NCBI GenBank assembly: GCA_013696965.1
Contig: JACCXN010000009.1
Coordinates: 62,001-126,000 of the forward strand
DNA length: 64,000 nt
Source of the DNA: Bacteroidota bacterium
GTDB taxonomy: Bacteria; Bacteroidota; Bacteroidia; JACCXN01
Direction of reading: 5' to 3'
In this document: positions 47,108 to 57,879 of the stretch, one piece after another
How positions within the stretch are numbered: the first letter of the stretch is position 1
How the letters are laid out: each line of letters opens with the position of its first letter
Made by a program: the position numbers and the translations under genes
The notes under the pieces: model-generated
What the model was told of the DNA's origin: nothing
Database searches by the model: none
What the model saw: the letters and a program-made list of their open reading frames with translations, nothing else

Positions 47108-47150
47108 AAAAATGTCAGCTTGTCATAAACTTGCTGACATTTTTATTTTT
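47108..47150 (+). terminator. Terminator after secG
   Basis: Perfect 12-base arms (47108-47119 and 47133-47144) with a T-rich tail to 47150, 59 bases past the secG stop. It separates secG from the groESL promoter region. Confidence 0.9.
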
Positions 47151-47264
47151 ACCTGTTAAAATGTCTTGAAAATTCTCGACCAATAATTTAAAATGTTCTT
47201 GGCATAAAATATGACAAGAGAGTTTTGTAAAAAAATATTGTTTAACACTAAAATAAAATTCGAA

Positions 47265-47543
47265 ATGTCAGACGTAAAAATCAAACCATTGGCAGACAGA
47301 GTACTTGTAGAAGTAGCACCTGCCGAAGAAAAAACAGCAAGTGGAATTATTATTCCTGATACTGCAAAAGAAAAACCGCAAAAAGGCAAAGTAGTTGCTG
47401 TTGGTGGAGGCAAAAAAGACGAACCTCTTACTGTAAAAGTAGGTGATGAGATACTTTACGGAAAATATGCAGGAACTGAAGTAAATGTAGAAGGCAAGGA
47501 ATATTTGATCATGCGTGAATCAGATATTTTTGCAATAGTTTAA
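47265..47543 (+). CDS. groES: Co-chaperonin GroES
   Basis: GroES caps the GroEL folding chamber. From ATG 47265 the protein has 92 residues, close to the usual length; an in-frame TTG/ATG extension upstream would add a non-homologous N-terminus and is rejected. The conserved [10 protein letters not shown], the mobile loop [19 protein letters not shown], and [16 protein letters not shown] are all present. groEL follows in 28 bases. No CIRCE inverted repeat (TTAGCACTC-N9-GAGTGCTAA) was found upstream. Confidence 0.97.
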   Translation: MSDVKIKPLADRVLVEVAPAEEKTASGIIIPDTAKEKPQKGKVVAVGGGKKDEPLTVKVGDEILYGKYAGTEVNVEGKEYLIMRESDIFAIV

Positions 47544-47568
47544 TTAATTTAACAATCTAAAATTATAA

Positions 47569-49203
<1,635 letters not shown>

Positions 49204-49229
49204 TATTTCCACTAAAACATTCTTTTAAA

Positions 49230-49266
49230 AAACACCCTTTTAGGTATTCTAAAAGGGTGTTTTTTA
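49230..49266 (+). terminator. Terminator after groEL
   Basis: Perfect 14-base arms (49230-49243, 49249-49262) with a 5-base loop and a T-run into 49266. Between it and the promoter at 49479 the 49267-49478 stretch shows no gene or clear structure. Confidence 0.95.
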
Positions 49267-49478
49267 TTTAAATCAATTCGCTCTATTTTTCTTTTAGGGC
49301 CTTTTTAGCGGATTATTTAATGAAAACTGTCTATTTTAATGAGAGTTCCGGAAACAAACTAAAGGGTTTCATTGGCTAGAATAGAATTTTTATAATAAAA
49401 ATTCGCTTACTCGCCTAAATTTTATTTTTTTTTTACCTTTTTCGAATTGCCAAAATAAATTTTTAGTTCCAAGTAGTC

Positions 49479-49507
49479 TTTGATATTGCAGGAATTACCT
49501 ATATTTG
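49479..49507 (+). promoter_or_regulatory. Promoter of the ABC substrate-binding gene
   Basis: TTTG at 49479-49482 and TATATTTG at 49500-49507 with a 17-base gap agree with TTG-N17-23-TAnnTTTG. The leader to the ATG is about 65 bases. Confidence 0.6.
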
Positions 49508-49579
49508 CATAATACTATGTTTTAAAATTAAATTAAGACAAAAATCCTCATTAGGAAACTAACATAATTTAAATTAACA

Positions 49580-51322
49580 ATGAAAACAAGATTAATTGCA
49601 CTCATTACCCTGGTTTGTATTCTTGGAGCATGTAATGGCGATAAAAAAACAGGCAAAACCAATAAAGTTGCTCAAGGCGATGTATTTTATGGAGGAGTAT
49701 TCAGAATAAATGAAGTAGAAGACTTCAGGAATCTTTTTCCATTAAACGTTACCGAAGTAACCTCACATAGAATAACAAACCAAATATATGAGGGATTAGT
49801 AAAGCTTTCTCAAAAGGACCTTTCAATACTTCCAAGTCTTGCAGAGAGGTGGGAAATAAATGAGGATGCAACGTCCTTTACATTTTATTTGCGCAAAGGG
49901 GTTAAATACCATGATGATCCTGCTTTTGAAAATGGCATAGGGAGAGAGGTTACAGCAAAAGATTTCAAGTATTGCTTTAACTTATTGTGTACTGATTTTG
50001 GTGAGAATCAAGGTTTTTGGGTATTTAAGGATCGTGTAATAGGCGCCACAGAATATTATAATTCAACAACAGCTAAAGCACCATTAAAAGATGGTGTAGA
50101 AGGTGTTAAGGTAATTGATGATTACACTTTACAAATAGATTTAAAATATCCTTTTTCAGGATTTTTAAATATTTTATCCACACCCTTTACATGGGCATTC
50201 CCGCAGGAAGTTTTCGAAAAATATGGTGTTGAAATGCGCTCACATGCTGTAGGAACTGGAGCATTTATGGTTAAAAACATCAAAGAAGGCCAGGCTATTG
50301 TTCTTGAAAGGAACCCTGATTATTGGGATATAGATGAATTTGGCAATCAATTGCCTTATCTTGATGCTCTAAAATTCACTTTTCTTAAAGAAAAGAAATC
50401 TGAACTACTTGAATTTAAAAAGGGTAATTTGGAAATGGTGTATCGCCTTCCTCTTGAAATGATTAAAGATGTAACCTCAGAACTTGAAAATGCAAAAGAA
50501 GGAAACATATCTTTTGAATTGCAAAACATTGCCGCTCAAAGCACTTTTTATTATGGATTCCAGAATCAGGGCAAAATATTTGACAATAAAAATCTTCGCC
50601 TTGCTTTTAATTATGCTATCGATAGAGAGTCAATTGTAAATTACACTTTACAGGGTGAAGGAGTACCGGGAAATTATGGTATTGTTCCACCTGCTTATAA
50701 AAGCTATGAATCTTCAAAATTAGTGGGTTATACTTTTGATCCTGAAAAAGCAAGAAAATATATGGCTGCAGCAGGATATCCAAATGGAAAAGGTTTTCCA
50801 AAAATAACCCTACAAATAAACAGTGGTGGCGGTGATAGGAATGTTCAAACTGCAGAAGTAATTCAAAAAATGCTTAATGCAAATTTAAATATTGAAGTGA
50901 AAATTGATGTTATGCCATTTGCACAACATTTGGATGCACTTGAGACAGGAAAAGCGGACTTCTGGAGAACTGCCTGGATTGCTGATTATCCAGATCCTGA
51001 AAACTTTCTAAATTTATTGTACGGAGGGCATATTCCAAATACTATGGCTGAAAAATCATACATTAATTCTGTAAGGTATGTAAGTCCTGTTTTTGATTCT
51101 CTTTTTAAGGCAGGGTTAAGGGAAGTTGATCTGAAAAAAAGAAATGAACTGTATTTAATGGCTGAGCAGGTTGCTATTGATGATGCTGCCATTATGCCTA
51201 TTTTTTATGACGAAAATACTAGGCTTATTCAGGTATATGTAAAAAATTTCCCTATAAACTCAATGGAGCTTCGTGACTTTTCAAAAGTTTATATTGATCC
51301 GAATTTAATGGAAAAGAAATAA
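49580..51322 (+). CDS. ABC-type peptide/nickel-binding lipoprotein (SBP family 5)
   Basis: A 580-residue lipoprotein (lipobox ILGAC, Cys18) of the extracellular solute-binding protein family 5 (OppA/DppA fold), which binds peptides, nickel or sugars for ABC importers. Signature regions are seen: TNQIYEGLVKLS, LAERWEINEDATSFTFYLRKGVKYHD (about 75-101), VKNIKEGQAIVLERNPDYW, LAFNYAIDRESIV, KADFWRTAWIADYPDPENFL. No permease or ATPase gene lies beside it in this window, so it is an orphan in position. It is alone between two terminators and has its own promoter. Confidence 0.92.
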   Translation: MKTRLIALITLVCILGACNGDKKTGKTNKVAQGDVFYGGVFRINEVEDFRNLFPLNVTEVTSHRITNQIYEGLVKLSQKDLSILPSLAERWEINEDATSFTFYLRKGVKYHDDPAFENGIGREVTAKDFKYCFNLLCTDFGENQGFWVFKDRVIGATEYYNSTTAKAPLKDGVEGVKVIDDYTLQIDLKYPFSGFLNILSTPFTWAFPQEVFEKYGVEMRSHAVGTGAFMVKNIKEGQAIVLERNPDYWDIDEFGNQLPYLDALKFTFLKEKKSELLEFKKGNLEMVYRLPLEMIKDVTSELENAKEGNISFELQNIAAQSTFYYGFQNQGKIFDNKNLRLAFNYAIDRESIVNYTLQGEGVPGNYGIVPPAYKSYESSKLVGYTFDPEKARKYMAAAGYPNGKGFPKITLQINSGGGDRNVQTAEVIQKMLNANLNIEVKIDVMPFAQHLDALETGKADFWRTAWIADYPDPENFLNLLYGGHIPNTMAEKSYINSVRYVSPVFDSLFKAGLREVDLKKRNELYLMAEQVAIDDAAIMPIFYDENTRLIQVYVKNFPINSMELRDFSKVYIDPNLMEKK

Positions 51323-51339
51323 AACCATTGTGATATTTT

Positions 51340-51378
51340 CCAATAAAAAAAGCGGCTATTGGCCGCTTTTTTTATTGG
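51340..51378. terminator. Bidirectional terminator between SBP gene and cphA
   Basis: Perfect 16-base arms (51340-51355 and 51363-51378) around a 7-base loop, with A-run and T-run on both sides. It ends both convergent genes. Confidence 0.95.
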
Positions 51379-51388
51379 AAAAATCATC

Positions 51389-54010
51389 CTACAATTCATA
51401 CTCCCCTACCAATTCTTTTTCCTGTAACTGTTTCAATGTTTGAATGCTATCATCAATTGATTCGGTAAAAACAGTAATCAATTGTTTTTTTCTGGCATTT
51501 TCAACTGCATATTTAATGGCTTCCGATTCACTTGAAATAATTCGAACAGGCACCTTCTTTTTAGATTTTCTGATTCCTTCTAACAATAAATCATGGATTT
51601 CTTTTTCTTGCCTCCCTCTTAAATTTTTATCACTTCGGATAATGATTTCGTCAAATATGTGGGCTGTTTTTTCACCGATACTAATTATTTGAGCATCTGG
51701 TCGATCACCAGGTGCAGCGATAATACCTGTTTTGAAAACTCCGGTGTAATTATTTACAAATTTTCCAATGGCATCAATTCCAGCTGGATTATGGGCATAA
51801 TCAACAAGCACTTCAAACTCATTAAATTTAAAAAAATTCATTCTTCCCGGTGTTTTATCTGGAGAGGGATAAAATGACATCAAAGCATTTTTAATTATAT
51901 CGGTATCAAATCCGCTTACATATCCGAACAGAACAACCGGAAGGGTATTTTGAACCATAAATTCTGCTTTTCCCCCAAAAGTAGCCGGAATATCATTAAC
52001 CTCTTCAATTTGCATTTTTAAATCGCCATTATAAACCACTATAACACCATTTTCAACAACAGCAGCCACTCCATTTTTACTGACATGGTCTTTTATCCTC
52101 TTGCTTTCGGGATCCATACTGAATAAAGCAACTTTGCAATTCAAATTCTCAGCCATTTCAAAGACCAAATCATCATCCGCATTTAACACAGCATAACCAG
52201 TTGAAACCACAGTACGGGCAACAACCGCCTTTACCTGCGCTAGATCTTCAAGTGTTTCGATATCATCCACTCCTAAATGATCTTCAGTAATATTGGTAAC
52301 AACTCCTACATCGCAGTTATTAAATGCAAGACCTGAACGAAGAATTCCCCCTCTTGCACATTCAAGTACAGCGAACTCGACATTGGGGTCGGTTAATATT
52401 AATTGAGAGCTTGCAGGGCCAGAACAATCACCTTTGGAAATAATCACATCATTTATATAAATGCCTTCTGTTGTAGTATATCCTACATTATAACCTGCAA
52501 CTTTAACCAAATGTGCAATCATTCGTGTTACTGTTGTTTTGCCATTGGTACCAGTAATTGCTGCGATAGGAATTTTAAATTGCTTTTCACTTGGAAACAT
52601 CATATCCATAATTGCACCAACAACATTTCTTGATTTCCCCATTGAAGGCATTAAATGCATTTTTATTCCCGGAGAAGCATTCACTTCAAGTATTGCTGTA
52701 TTGTTTTGGTAAAAAGGAACTGACAAATCAGGGGAAATTAAATCTATACCGCATATATCCAACCCAACAATCCTTGCGATTCTCTCTGCCAAAAACCTGT
52801 TATGAGGATGAATTTCATCAGTTACATCGTAAGGAACAGCTCCCGCACTAACATTTGCAATTTCCTTCACATAAACTATTTCTCCTCGTTTTAATACCGA
52901 TTGAAGTGTCAGTCCTTTCTTTTTTAAAATATTCATTGTAACCTCATCAATCTGAATTGGAGTAAGAACGTTTCCTTCATTAACTGCTCTGGCCGGATCA
53001 CTGTTTACATCACTTATTAACTCCTTAATAGTTGATAGCCCATCTCCAGTTATAGAAGCTGCAATTCGTTTTGTAGCGGCAGAGAACTTATAATTAATTA
53101 CAAGTAATCTGTAATCAAAACCCTTAATAAATTTTTCAACAATAATATCCTGAGCCACCTCCTTAGCAATGTGATAAGCATCAATAACCTGATTTTTTGT
53201 ATTCAGGTTAAGGCTAATTCCTTTGCCATGATTTCCATCAAGAGGTTTAACAACTATAGGAAATCCAACTTTATTTATTGCATAATCAACTTCATCCTCA
53301 AATTCAATGATAACACCAAAAGAAACAGGAATTTTTGCTTTCTCCAGTACCATTTTGGTCAGATCTTTATCTCCCGTAACATCTACTCCCATGAAACTAG
53401 TTGAACTGGTGAGCACTCCATTTATTTTTTTCTGATTTACTCCATATCCAAAAACTGTTTCCCTTGAATAAAAACCTTTTGTATAAGGGATTCCTCTTAT
53501 ATCTGCTTCCTTTAAAATAGCTTCAGTACTCATACTGGGAGCATATTTTCTCTTGAGTGCTTTTAAAAATTTAATTTCCTTATTGATGTCAAATTCCTCA
53601 TCATTTATTACAGCAGAGCAAATATCAACAGCAGATAAAACGGCTTCTATTCCAACATTTTCAACTGTATAAGCCACAACAATATTAAATACATTTTTCT
53701 TTGAAGTGGTATATACTCTTCCGTAATCACTAGGCAGACCAACCAATCGTTGCAATTCCCGTGCAAGGTATTCCACAACATTAGGAATAGTGGTACCCGA
53801 TTTTAAGGATCTTAAGAAATCGTTTTCAAACTCAAAATCTTTTTCATTGGCTTTTGAAACAAGAATTTTGGCCATTTTTCTTTCGAAATCCTTTATTTTG
53901 TTTGTGTGGCTATGAATGGTTTCTAAATCGAGTTTAGATACAATGAGATTTTCATTAGAAATTGACCAGTAATTAGGCCCCCTCATAACTTTTGTAGATA
54001 TAACTTTCAT
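51389..54010 (-). CDS. cphA: Cyanophycin synthetase
   Basis: CphA polymerises Asp and Arg into cyanophycin, a nitrogen store. The 873-residue product has the family's N-terminal domain opening MKVISTKVMRGPNYWS, an ATP-grasp domain (about 215-460, with VVKPLDGNHGKGISL and a metal-binding FLEVNAS-type strand AILEVNASPG) and a Mur-ligase domain (about 480-873; Walker A GTNGKTT at 487-493). The C-terminal DYAHNPAG and PGDR motifs fit. No cyanophycinase (CphB) or isoaspartyl dipeptidase gene is nearby, though these often accompany CphA in Bacteroidota. It shares the strand with the small charged protein upstream. Confidence 0.96.
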   Translation of the reverse strand: MKVISTKVMRGPNYWSISNENLIVSKLDLETIHSHTNKIKDFERKMAKILVSKANEKDFEFENDFLRSLKSGTTIPNVVEYLARELQRLVGLPSDYGRVYTTSKKNVFNIVVAYTVENVGIEAVLSAVDICSAVINDEEFDINKEIKFLKALKRKYAPSMSTEAILKEADIRGIPYTKGFYSRETVFGYGVNQKKINGVLTSSTSFMGVDVTGDKDLTKMVLEKAKIPVSFGVIIEFEDEVDYAINKVGFPIVVKPLDGNHGKGISLNLNTKNQVIDAYHIAKEVAQDIIVEKFIKGFDYRLLVINYKFSAATKRIAASITGDGLSTIKELISDVNSDPARAVNEGNVLTPIQIDEVTMNILKKKGLTLQSVLKRGEIVYVKEIANVSAGAVPYDVTDEIHPHNRFLAERIARIVGLDICGIDLISPDLSVPFYQNNTAILEVNASPGIKMHLMPSMGKSRNVVGAIMDMMFPSEKQFKIPIAAITGTNGKTTVTRMIAHLVKVAGYNVGYTTTEGIYINDVIISKGDCSGPASSQLILTDPNVEFAVLECARGGILRSGLAFNNCDVGVVTNITEDHLGVDDIETLEDLAQVKAVVARTVVSTGYAVLNADDDLVFEMAENLNCKVALFSMDPESKRIKDHVSKNGVAAVVENGVIVVYNGDLKMQIEEVNDIPATFGGKAEFMVQNTLPVVLFGYVSGFDTDIIKNALMSFYPSPDKTPGRMNFFKFNEFEVLVDYAHNPAGIDAIGKFVNNYTGVFKTGIIAAPGDRPDAQIISIGEKTAHIFDEIIIRSDKNLRGRQEKEIHDLLLEGIRKSKKKVPVRIISSESEAIKYAVENARKKQLITVFTESIDDSIQTLKQLQEKELVGEYEL

Positions 54011-54048
54011 TTATTTATAATTGGTTGAATAAACATTCTTGTTAAAAA

Positions 54049-54297
54049 TCATTTCTTGTATTTGCCGTATCCCTGGGGCCCTTGCTCTCCCTTATCAATC
54101 TTATTATTAAACCCATGAGCTCCCTGGGCATCACTTTCACCATCCTCCTGTTCAAAGTATTTTGTTTTTTTTGCTTTTTTTTTACTATCGGTTCCAGCTC
54201 TATCGGGTGGAATTTTCGATTTTGCTTTTTTACCTTTATCTGGAGTCTGGAGTGCTATGTCTCTTTCCTTATCCTCATTTTCCTTTTTATTTTTCAT
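54049..54297 (-). CDS. Small charged hypothetical protein
   Basis: An 82-residue protein of unknown function, extremely hydrophilic (Lys, Asp, Glu, Gly, Gln), without hydrophobic core or signal, so probably disordered. It starts with ATG 54297 and lies 38 bases upstream of cphA on the same strand. The composition (phrases such as PPDRAGTDSKKKAK and KGEQGPQGYGKYKK) is coding-like, not a shadow of the opposite strand, which would be Phe/Leu-rich. It may share the cphA transcript. Confidence 0.62.
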   Translation of the reverse strand: MKNKKENEDKERDIALQTPDKGKKAKSKIPPDRAGTDSKKKAKKTKYFEQEDGESDAQGAHGFNNKIDKGEQGPQGYGKYKK

Positions 54298-54511
54298 TAT
54301 TTCCCTGGTTTCCTTGTTAAATTATTCTAGAAATAGATTTTAGATTAGCTCCAACAAATCTTATAAAAGATCTTTACTTCAAAATTTTAAGCCATTCTTA
54401 CTGCTGTATTGCAACAATTTCACTATTAACAATAACCAGCTGATTAAAAGGCCATTAAAATTAATGTTGTAGTTTAAAATATGCTTAAAAATCGGCACTT
54501 ATAATTCAAAC

Positions 54512-54597
54512 GGGGAATTATTTTCACGCATTTGGGGCAAAAATGTGTAGAAATTGGGGCAATGAAAATAATTCCCCCATTTGTGGAATTATTTTCC
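54512..54597. repeat. Structured repeat upstream of the DUF892 gene
   Basis: GGGGAATTATTTTCA (54512-54526) has an exact 15-base inverted copy at 54563-54577. A further copy of GGAATTATTTTC is at 54585-54596. Between the inverted arms TTGGGGCAA occurs twice (54532-54540 and 54554-54562), 22 bases apart. This lies in the 458-base gap 54298-54755, in which no gene is supported. It looks like an operator array or a small palindromic element. Confidence 0.7.
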
Positions 54598-54755
54598 TAA
54601 AAAACAATTCCATTTTAATTAATTCATTTTTCATTTCCTTGTCAGGGCATTAATACGAAAGGAAATATTTTCAAAAAGAAAAAAACAAAAAGATGGCAGG
54701 GATTTTTATAAAAAGAGCAATAAATAAATTATTAATCTTAAAATAAAGCGCTATT

Positions 54756-55286
54756 ATGAAAAAAATGAAAACTTTACAGGATCTGTTTGTAGAACAGTTA
54801 AGAGACATGTATTATGCTGAAAAACAATTGCTAAAGGCTATTCCAAAAATGGTTAAAAAAGCAAGTTCTGAAACTTTAAAAAGCGCTCTTGAAAACCATC
54901 TTCAGGAAACAGAAAACCAAGTAGAAAGGCTTGATCAAGTTTTCGAAAAATTAGAAATGACAGCAAGGGGAAAAACTTGTCCTGCAATGGATGGAATTAT
55001 TGAAGAGGCAAAAGAATTAATGAACGAAGATGCAGAACCAACTGTTATGGATGCTGGAATAATTGCTGCTACGCAAAAAGTTGAACATTATGAAATAGCC
55101 ACTTATGGCACACTAAGAACTTTTGCTGACACTTTAGGTTATACTAATATTTCAAAGCTTTTGCAAGCAACATTGGATGAAGAATTAGCAACGGACAAAA
55201 AGCTGACGAAAATTGCCCAAACAATTAATGTAGAAGCAATGGAGCCTGCATCAAGCACAGGAACAGGAACGGGAAAAAAACATTAA
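54756..55286 (+). CDS. Ferritin-like DUF892 (YciE-type) protein
   Basis: A 176-residue cytosolic four-helix protein of the YciE/DUF892 family, linked to stress and stationary-phase responses. Key features are LQDLFVEQLRDMYYAEKQLLKAIPKM (about 6-31, given by position), ENHLQETENQVERLDQVF, and KVEHYEIATYGTLRTFAD, supplying the Glu and His ligands of a di-iron site. The C-terminal tail is a Gly/Thr-rich GTGTGKKH. The large structured gap upstream (54298-54755) probably contains its control region. Confidence 0.9.
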   Translation: MKKMKTLQDLFVEQLRDMYYAEKQLLKAIPKMVKKASSETLKSALENHLQETENQVERLDQVFEKLEMTARGKTCPAMDGIIEEAKELMNEDAEPTVMDAGIIAATQKVEHYEIATYGTLRTFADTLGYTNISKLLQATLDEELATDKKLTKIAQTINVEAMEPASSTGTGTGKKH

Positions 55287-55299
55287 ATAAAAATTAAAG

Positions 55300-55345
55300 A
55301 ATCAAAAGGGCGGTAGTAGTACTTTAAGCCCTTTTGATTTGTTTT
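55300..55345. terminator. Terminator after the DUF892 gene, probably bidirectional
   Basis: Perfect 12-base arms (55300-55311 and 55328-55339) with a 16-base loop, T-rich on the plus side; the convergent gene at 55344 ends just beyond it. Confidence 0.85.
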
Positions 55346-56084
55346 ATGCAGTTTCACTTATATGTTTAATCAACATTCGTTTAGCAATAGGAAGAAACGT
55401 TTCATTTAATGGAATTTCCAAATCAGTTTCCATGGCATATGTAGCGGGATTTAGCAAATCCCTTTTCTTGCGTATTAAATCAGATTTAATAAATTCAAAA
55501 GTAGTACTGAAATTTCTTTTATAGGTTTCAATGAAGATTGTATGAAGTCCTCTGTATTTATCTTCAGATGCTTCAAAAATAGTTGTTCTGTATTCATAAA
55601 CATAGGTTTTTTTATTGATCCCATTATTAAGTAACATATACCCGTAATCGGCATTTAAGGGCACAACACCAATGGAAGAAATGGTGGTATTGTTTTCAAT
55701 AAGGTCAAATATTTTTTTTCCCTCATTTAAATAATATTCGAATTTTGGGATGGAGAAATTGATAATTTGTTCCAGTTCTTCGAATAAATCAGAGTCTTTA
55801 ATTATTTTTTCATATTCCATATCAAAAGATTCAAGGTCTATTTTTTGAAGCTTACTTGGAAATGCGTCTGATATTAATTTTTTATTTTCTTTAACTGACA
55901 TTATATTTTTGTAATGATCGATAATTTCCGAAAAACAAGGATAAAGCAGGTTTTGTTCGAAGCTGTTACTTACATCGCTCAAATAAGCCAGCAAAACATA
56001 TTTTTTGTATTCAAAATCTATGTGCTTTTCTGTAAGCCAGTTTTTGCTAAGTTGTTTCATTGGAGCGGGTGTTGGTGTTTTCAT
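55344..56084 (-). CDS. Hypothetical protein
   Basis: A 246-residue protein with no signal peptide, membrane segment or motif I recognise. It looks alpha/beta and soluble, with mostly charged helices in the N-terminal half and a stretch of strands about 115-160 (ISSIGVVPLNADYGYMLL, KKTYVYEYRTTIF). It stands alone and divergent from the OmpA-like gene. An ATG at 56084 is used; the front is Pro/Thr-rich (MKTPTPAPMKQLSK). No function can be assigned. Confidence 0.72.
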   Translation of the reverse strand: MKTPTPAPMKQLSKNWLTEKHIDFEYKKYVLLAYLSDVSNSFEQNLLYPCFSEIIDHYKNIMSVKENKKLISDAFPSKLQKIDLESFDMEYEKIIKDSDLFEELEQIINFSIPKFEYYLNEGKKIFDLIENNTTISSIGVVPLNADYGYMLLNNGINKKTYVYEYRTTIFEASEDKYRGLHTIFIETYKRNFSTTFEFIKSDLIRKKRDLLNPATYAMETDLEIPLNETFLPIAKRMLIKHISETA

Positions 56085-56162
56085 AAAACGGTATTTTTCC
56101 TTAGAGGTTTCAATTTTAATACCATAATTTTAGTTTCAAGTGCCAATAAAATCAAATAATGT

Positions 56163-56170
56163 TATCTTTG
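56163..56170 (+). promoter_or_regulatory. -7 element of the OmpA-like gene
   Basis: TATCTTTG is an exact TAnnTTTG match, 40 bases before the ATG. A clear -33 TTG is missing. Confidence 0.45.
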
Positions 56171-56210
56171 AAGCGTTAATAAAAAATATTATAAAAACAG
56201 AACTTTCAAA

Positions 56211-57212
56211 ATGAAAAAACATTTTCTTCCCGCCTTACTTATTGCTTCACTCCTTTTTTCTTGTGTTCCGGCCCGCAAATTTGAAGAAACAAAAAACAAA
56301 TACACAAAATGTGAAGAGGAAGCCAATCAAATGAAATTATCAAATATTGAATTTGAAACTCAGCTTACAGAAAATAAAGCCTTAATGAGGGAACTAACTA
56401 AGAAAGTAGACAATTTGGAACGTGATACTGTAAATGGAGGAAATTCCTATCGCCAACTTACCAGGAATTACGATAAGTTAGGAGAAACCTATGAATTATT
56501 GCTTCAAAAAAACAAAGAACTCTTATCGGGAAGTGCCGCTGAAACAACAAAACTTACAGGCCAATTGCAACTTACACAAACCCAACTTCAGCAAAAAGAA
56601 GATGCATTGAAAATAATGGAGCGTGAGTTGGAACTAAAGAAAAGCAACCTGGAGGAATTAAACAAAGAATTAACAAAGCGCGAGGCCAAGGTTAATGAAC
56701 TTGAGGCCATATTGAAGAAAAAGGATGAGGCTGTAAATGAACTTAAAAGGAAAGTTTCTGCCGCTTTGCTTGGTTTTGAAGGACAAGGCTTAACAGTTGA
56801 GCAGAAAAACGGAAAAGTATATGTATCACTTGATGAGCAATTGTTATTTACATCAGGAAGCACAAAAGTTGAGGCAAAAGGTGTAGAACCTTTAAAAAAA
56901 CTTGCCAAAGTACTTGAACAAAATGAGGATATAAACGTTTTAATTGAAGGCCATACTGATGATGTTCCAATGTCTGGTTCGGGTGCAATAAAAGACAATT
57001 GGGATTTGAGTGTAATACGAGCTACTTCAATATTAAAAATCATTCTAACAAACAGCAAGGTTGACCCATCACGATTAACTGCGGCTGGAAGAGGAGAACA
57101 TATGCCAATTGATTCTTCCAAAACTGCAGAAGCAAGAAAGAAAAACCGTAGGAGTGAAATAATACTTACTCCGAAACTTGATGCTCTTTTCCAATTGTTG
57201 GAAAACAATTAA
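56211..57212 (+). CDS. OmpA-family peptidoglycan-binding lipoprotein
   Basis: A 333-residue lipoprotein that should tether the outer membrane to peptidoglycan. Lipobox LLFSC, Cys18. Residues about 25-185 form a long coiled coil with heptads of Leu, Glu and Lys. The OmpA C-terminal domain (about 200-325) has EGHTDDVPMSG, the DNWDLSVIRATSIL helix and AAGRGEHMPI...RKKNRRSEI, including the Asp and Arg that hold diaminopimelate. It is monocistronic or followed by the DUF4468 gene. Confidence 0.92.
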   Translation: MKKHFLPALLIASLLFSCVPARKFEETKNKYTKCEEEANQMKLSNIEFETQLTENKALMRELTKKVDNLERDTVNGGNSYRQLTRNYDKLGETYELLLQKNKELLSGSAAETTKLTGQLQLTQTQLQQKEDALKIMERELELKKSNLEELNKELTKREAKVNELEAILKKKDEAVNELKRKVSAALLGFEGQGLTVEQKNGKVYVSLDEQLLFTSGSTKVEAKGVEPLKKLAKVLEQNEDINVLIEGHTDDVPMSGSGAIKDNWDLSVIRATSILKIILTNSKVDPSRLTAAGRGEHMPIDSSKTAEARKKNRRSEIILTPKLDALFQLLENN

Positions 57213-57278
57213 GAAGTAAAATACTTATATTGGCTCTTGAAACCTTTTCTTAAATAAATTCCTTAAAATTAAAAAATC

Positions 57279-57854
57279 ATGAAAACATTATTTGTTCGAA
57301 TACCGGTATTAATTTTATTTTTATTTGTAAGTATTTCCATAGCTCAAAAAAACAAGCAAGCCCTGCCTGTTGCTCCACAAATGCCTGTGAACGAGGAAAG
57401 CAAATTAATTTCCTATTCAGCAGTTGTGGAATTGAAAGCAGCTCCTGATGAATTGTATAAAAGAGGAATTAATTTTTTCAGCTCCAATTACAAAAACACG
57501 GCAGATGTGTTAAAAAAACAGGATGAAGCAAATGGTGAGATTGAAGGGGTTGCACGTTTTAAAATTCGCAACCCTGCCGATAAAGATGGTGTTGAATCTG
57601 AAGCAGGAATGGTTTCCTATTCTATAAATTTGAAATTAAAGGATGGCAAGTATAAATACGAGTTTACTAAAATAAACTGGAAACAGACCTCTTATTATGG
57701 AATTGAAAAATGGATGGATAAAAGTTCTCCTAGTTACAAATCTAATTATGATTATTATTTAATTCAGGTTGATGAACAAATCAAAAAACTAGTTGAAGAA
57801 TTAACAAAAGCAATGCAAAAGCCTTCAGTACAGTCTAAAAAAGCTGATTGGTAA
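57279..57854 (+). CDS. DUF4468-like exported protein
   Basis: A 191-residue exported protein. The signal peptide ends at SISIAQK. The mature part resembles DUF4468 (TBP-like fold) proteins of Bacteroidota: VVELKAAPDELYKRGINFFS (about 50-69), IEGVARFKIRNP, VSYSINLKLKDGKYKYEFTKINW (112-134, position only). Function unknown. It follows the OmpA-like gene in 66 bases, the same orientation. Confidence 0.8.
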   Translation: MKTLFVRIPVLILFLFVSISIAQKNKQALPVAPQMPVNEESKLISYSAVVELKAAPDELYKRGINFFSSNYKNTADVLKKQDEANGEIEGVARFKIRNPADKDGVESEAGMVSYSINLKLKDGKYKYEFTKINWKQTSYYGIEKWMDKSSPSYKSNYDYYLIQVDEQIKKLVEELTKAMQKPSVQSKKADW

Positions 57855-57879
57855 AAAATCAATTGATCTGGTTAAAGGG

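Noticed and set aside
47160-47264. CIRCE operator before groES
   Set aside because: No TTAGCACTC-N9-GAGTGCTAA or close variant was found; the TTGGCATAAAATATGACA stretch is not a convincing match to any operator I know.
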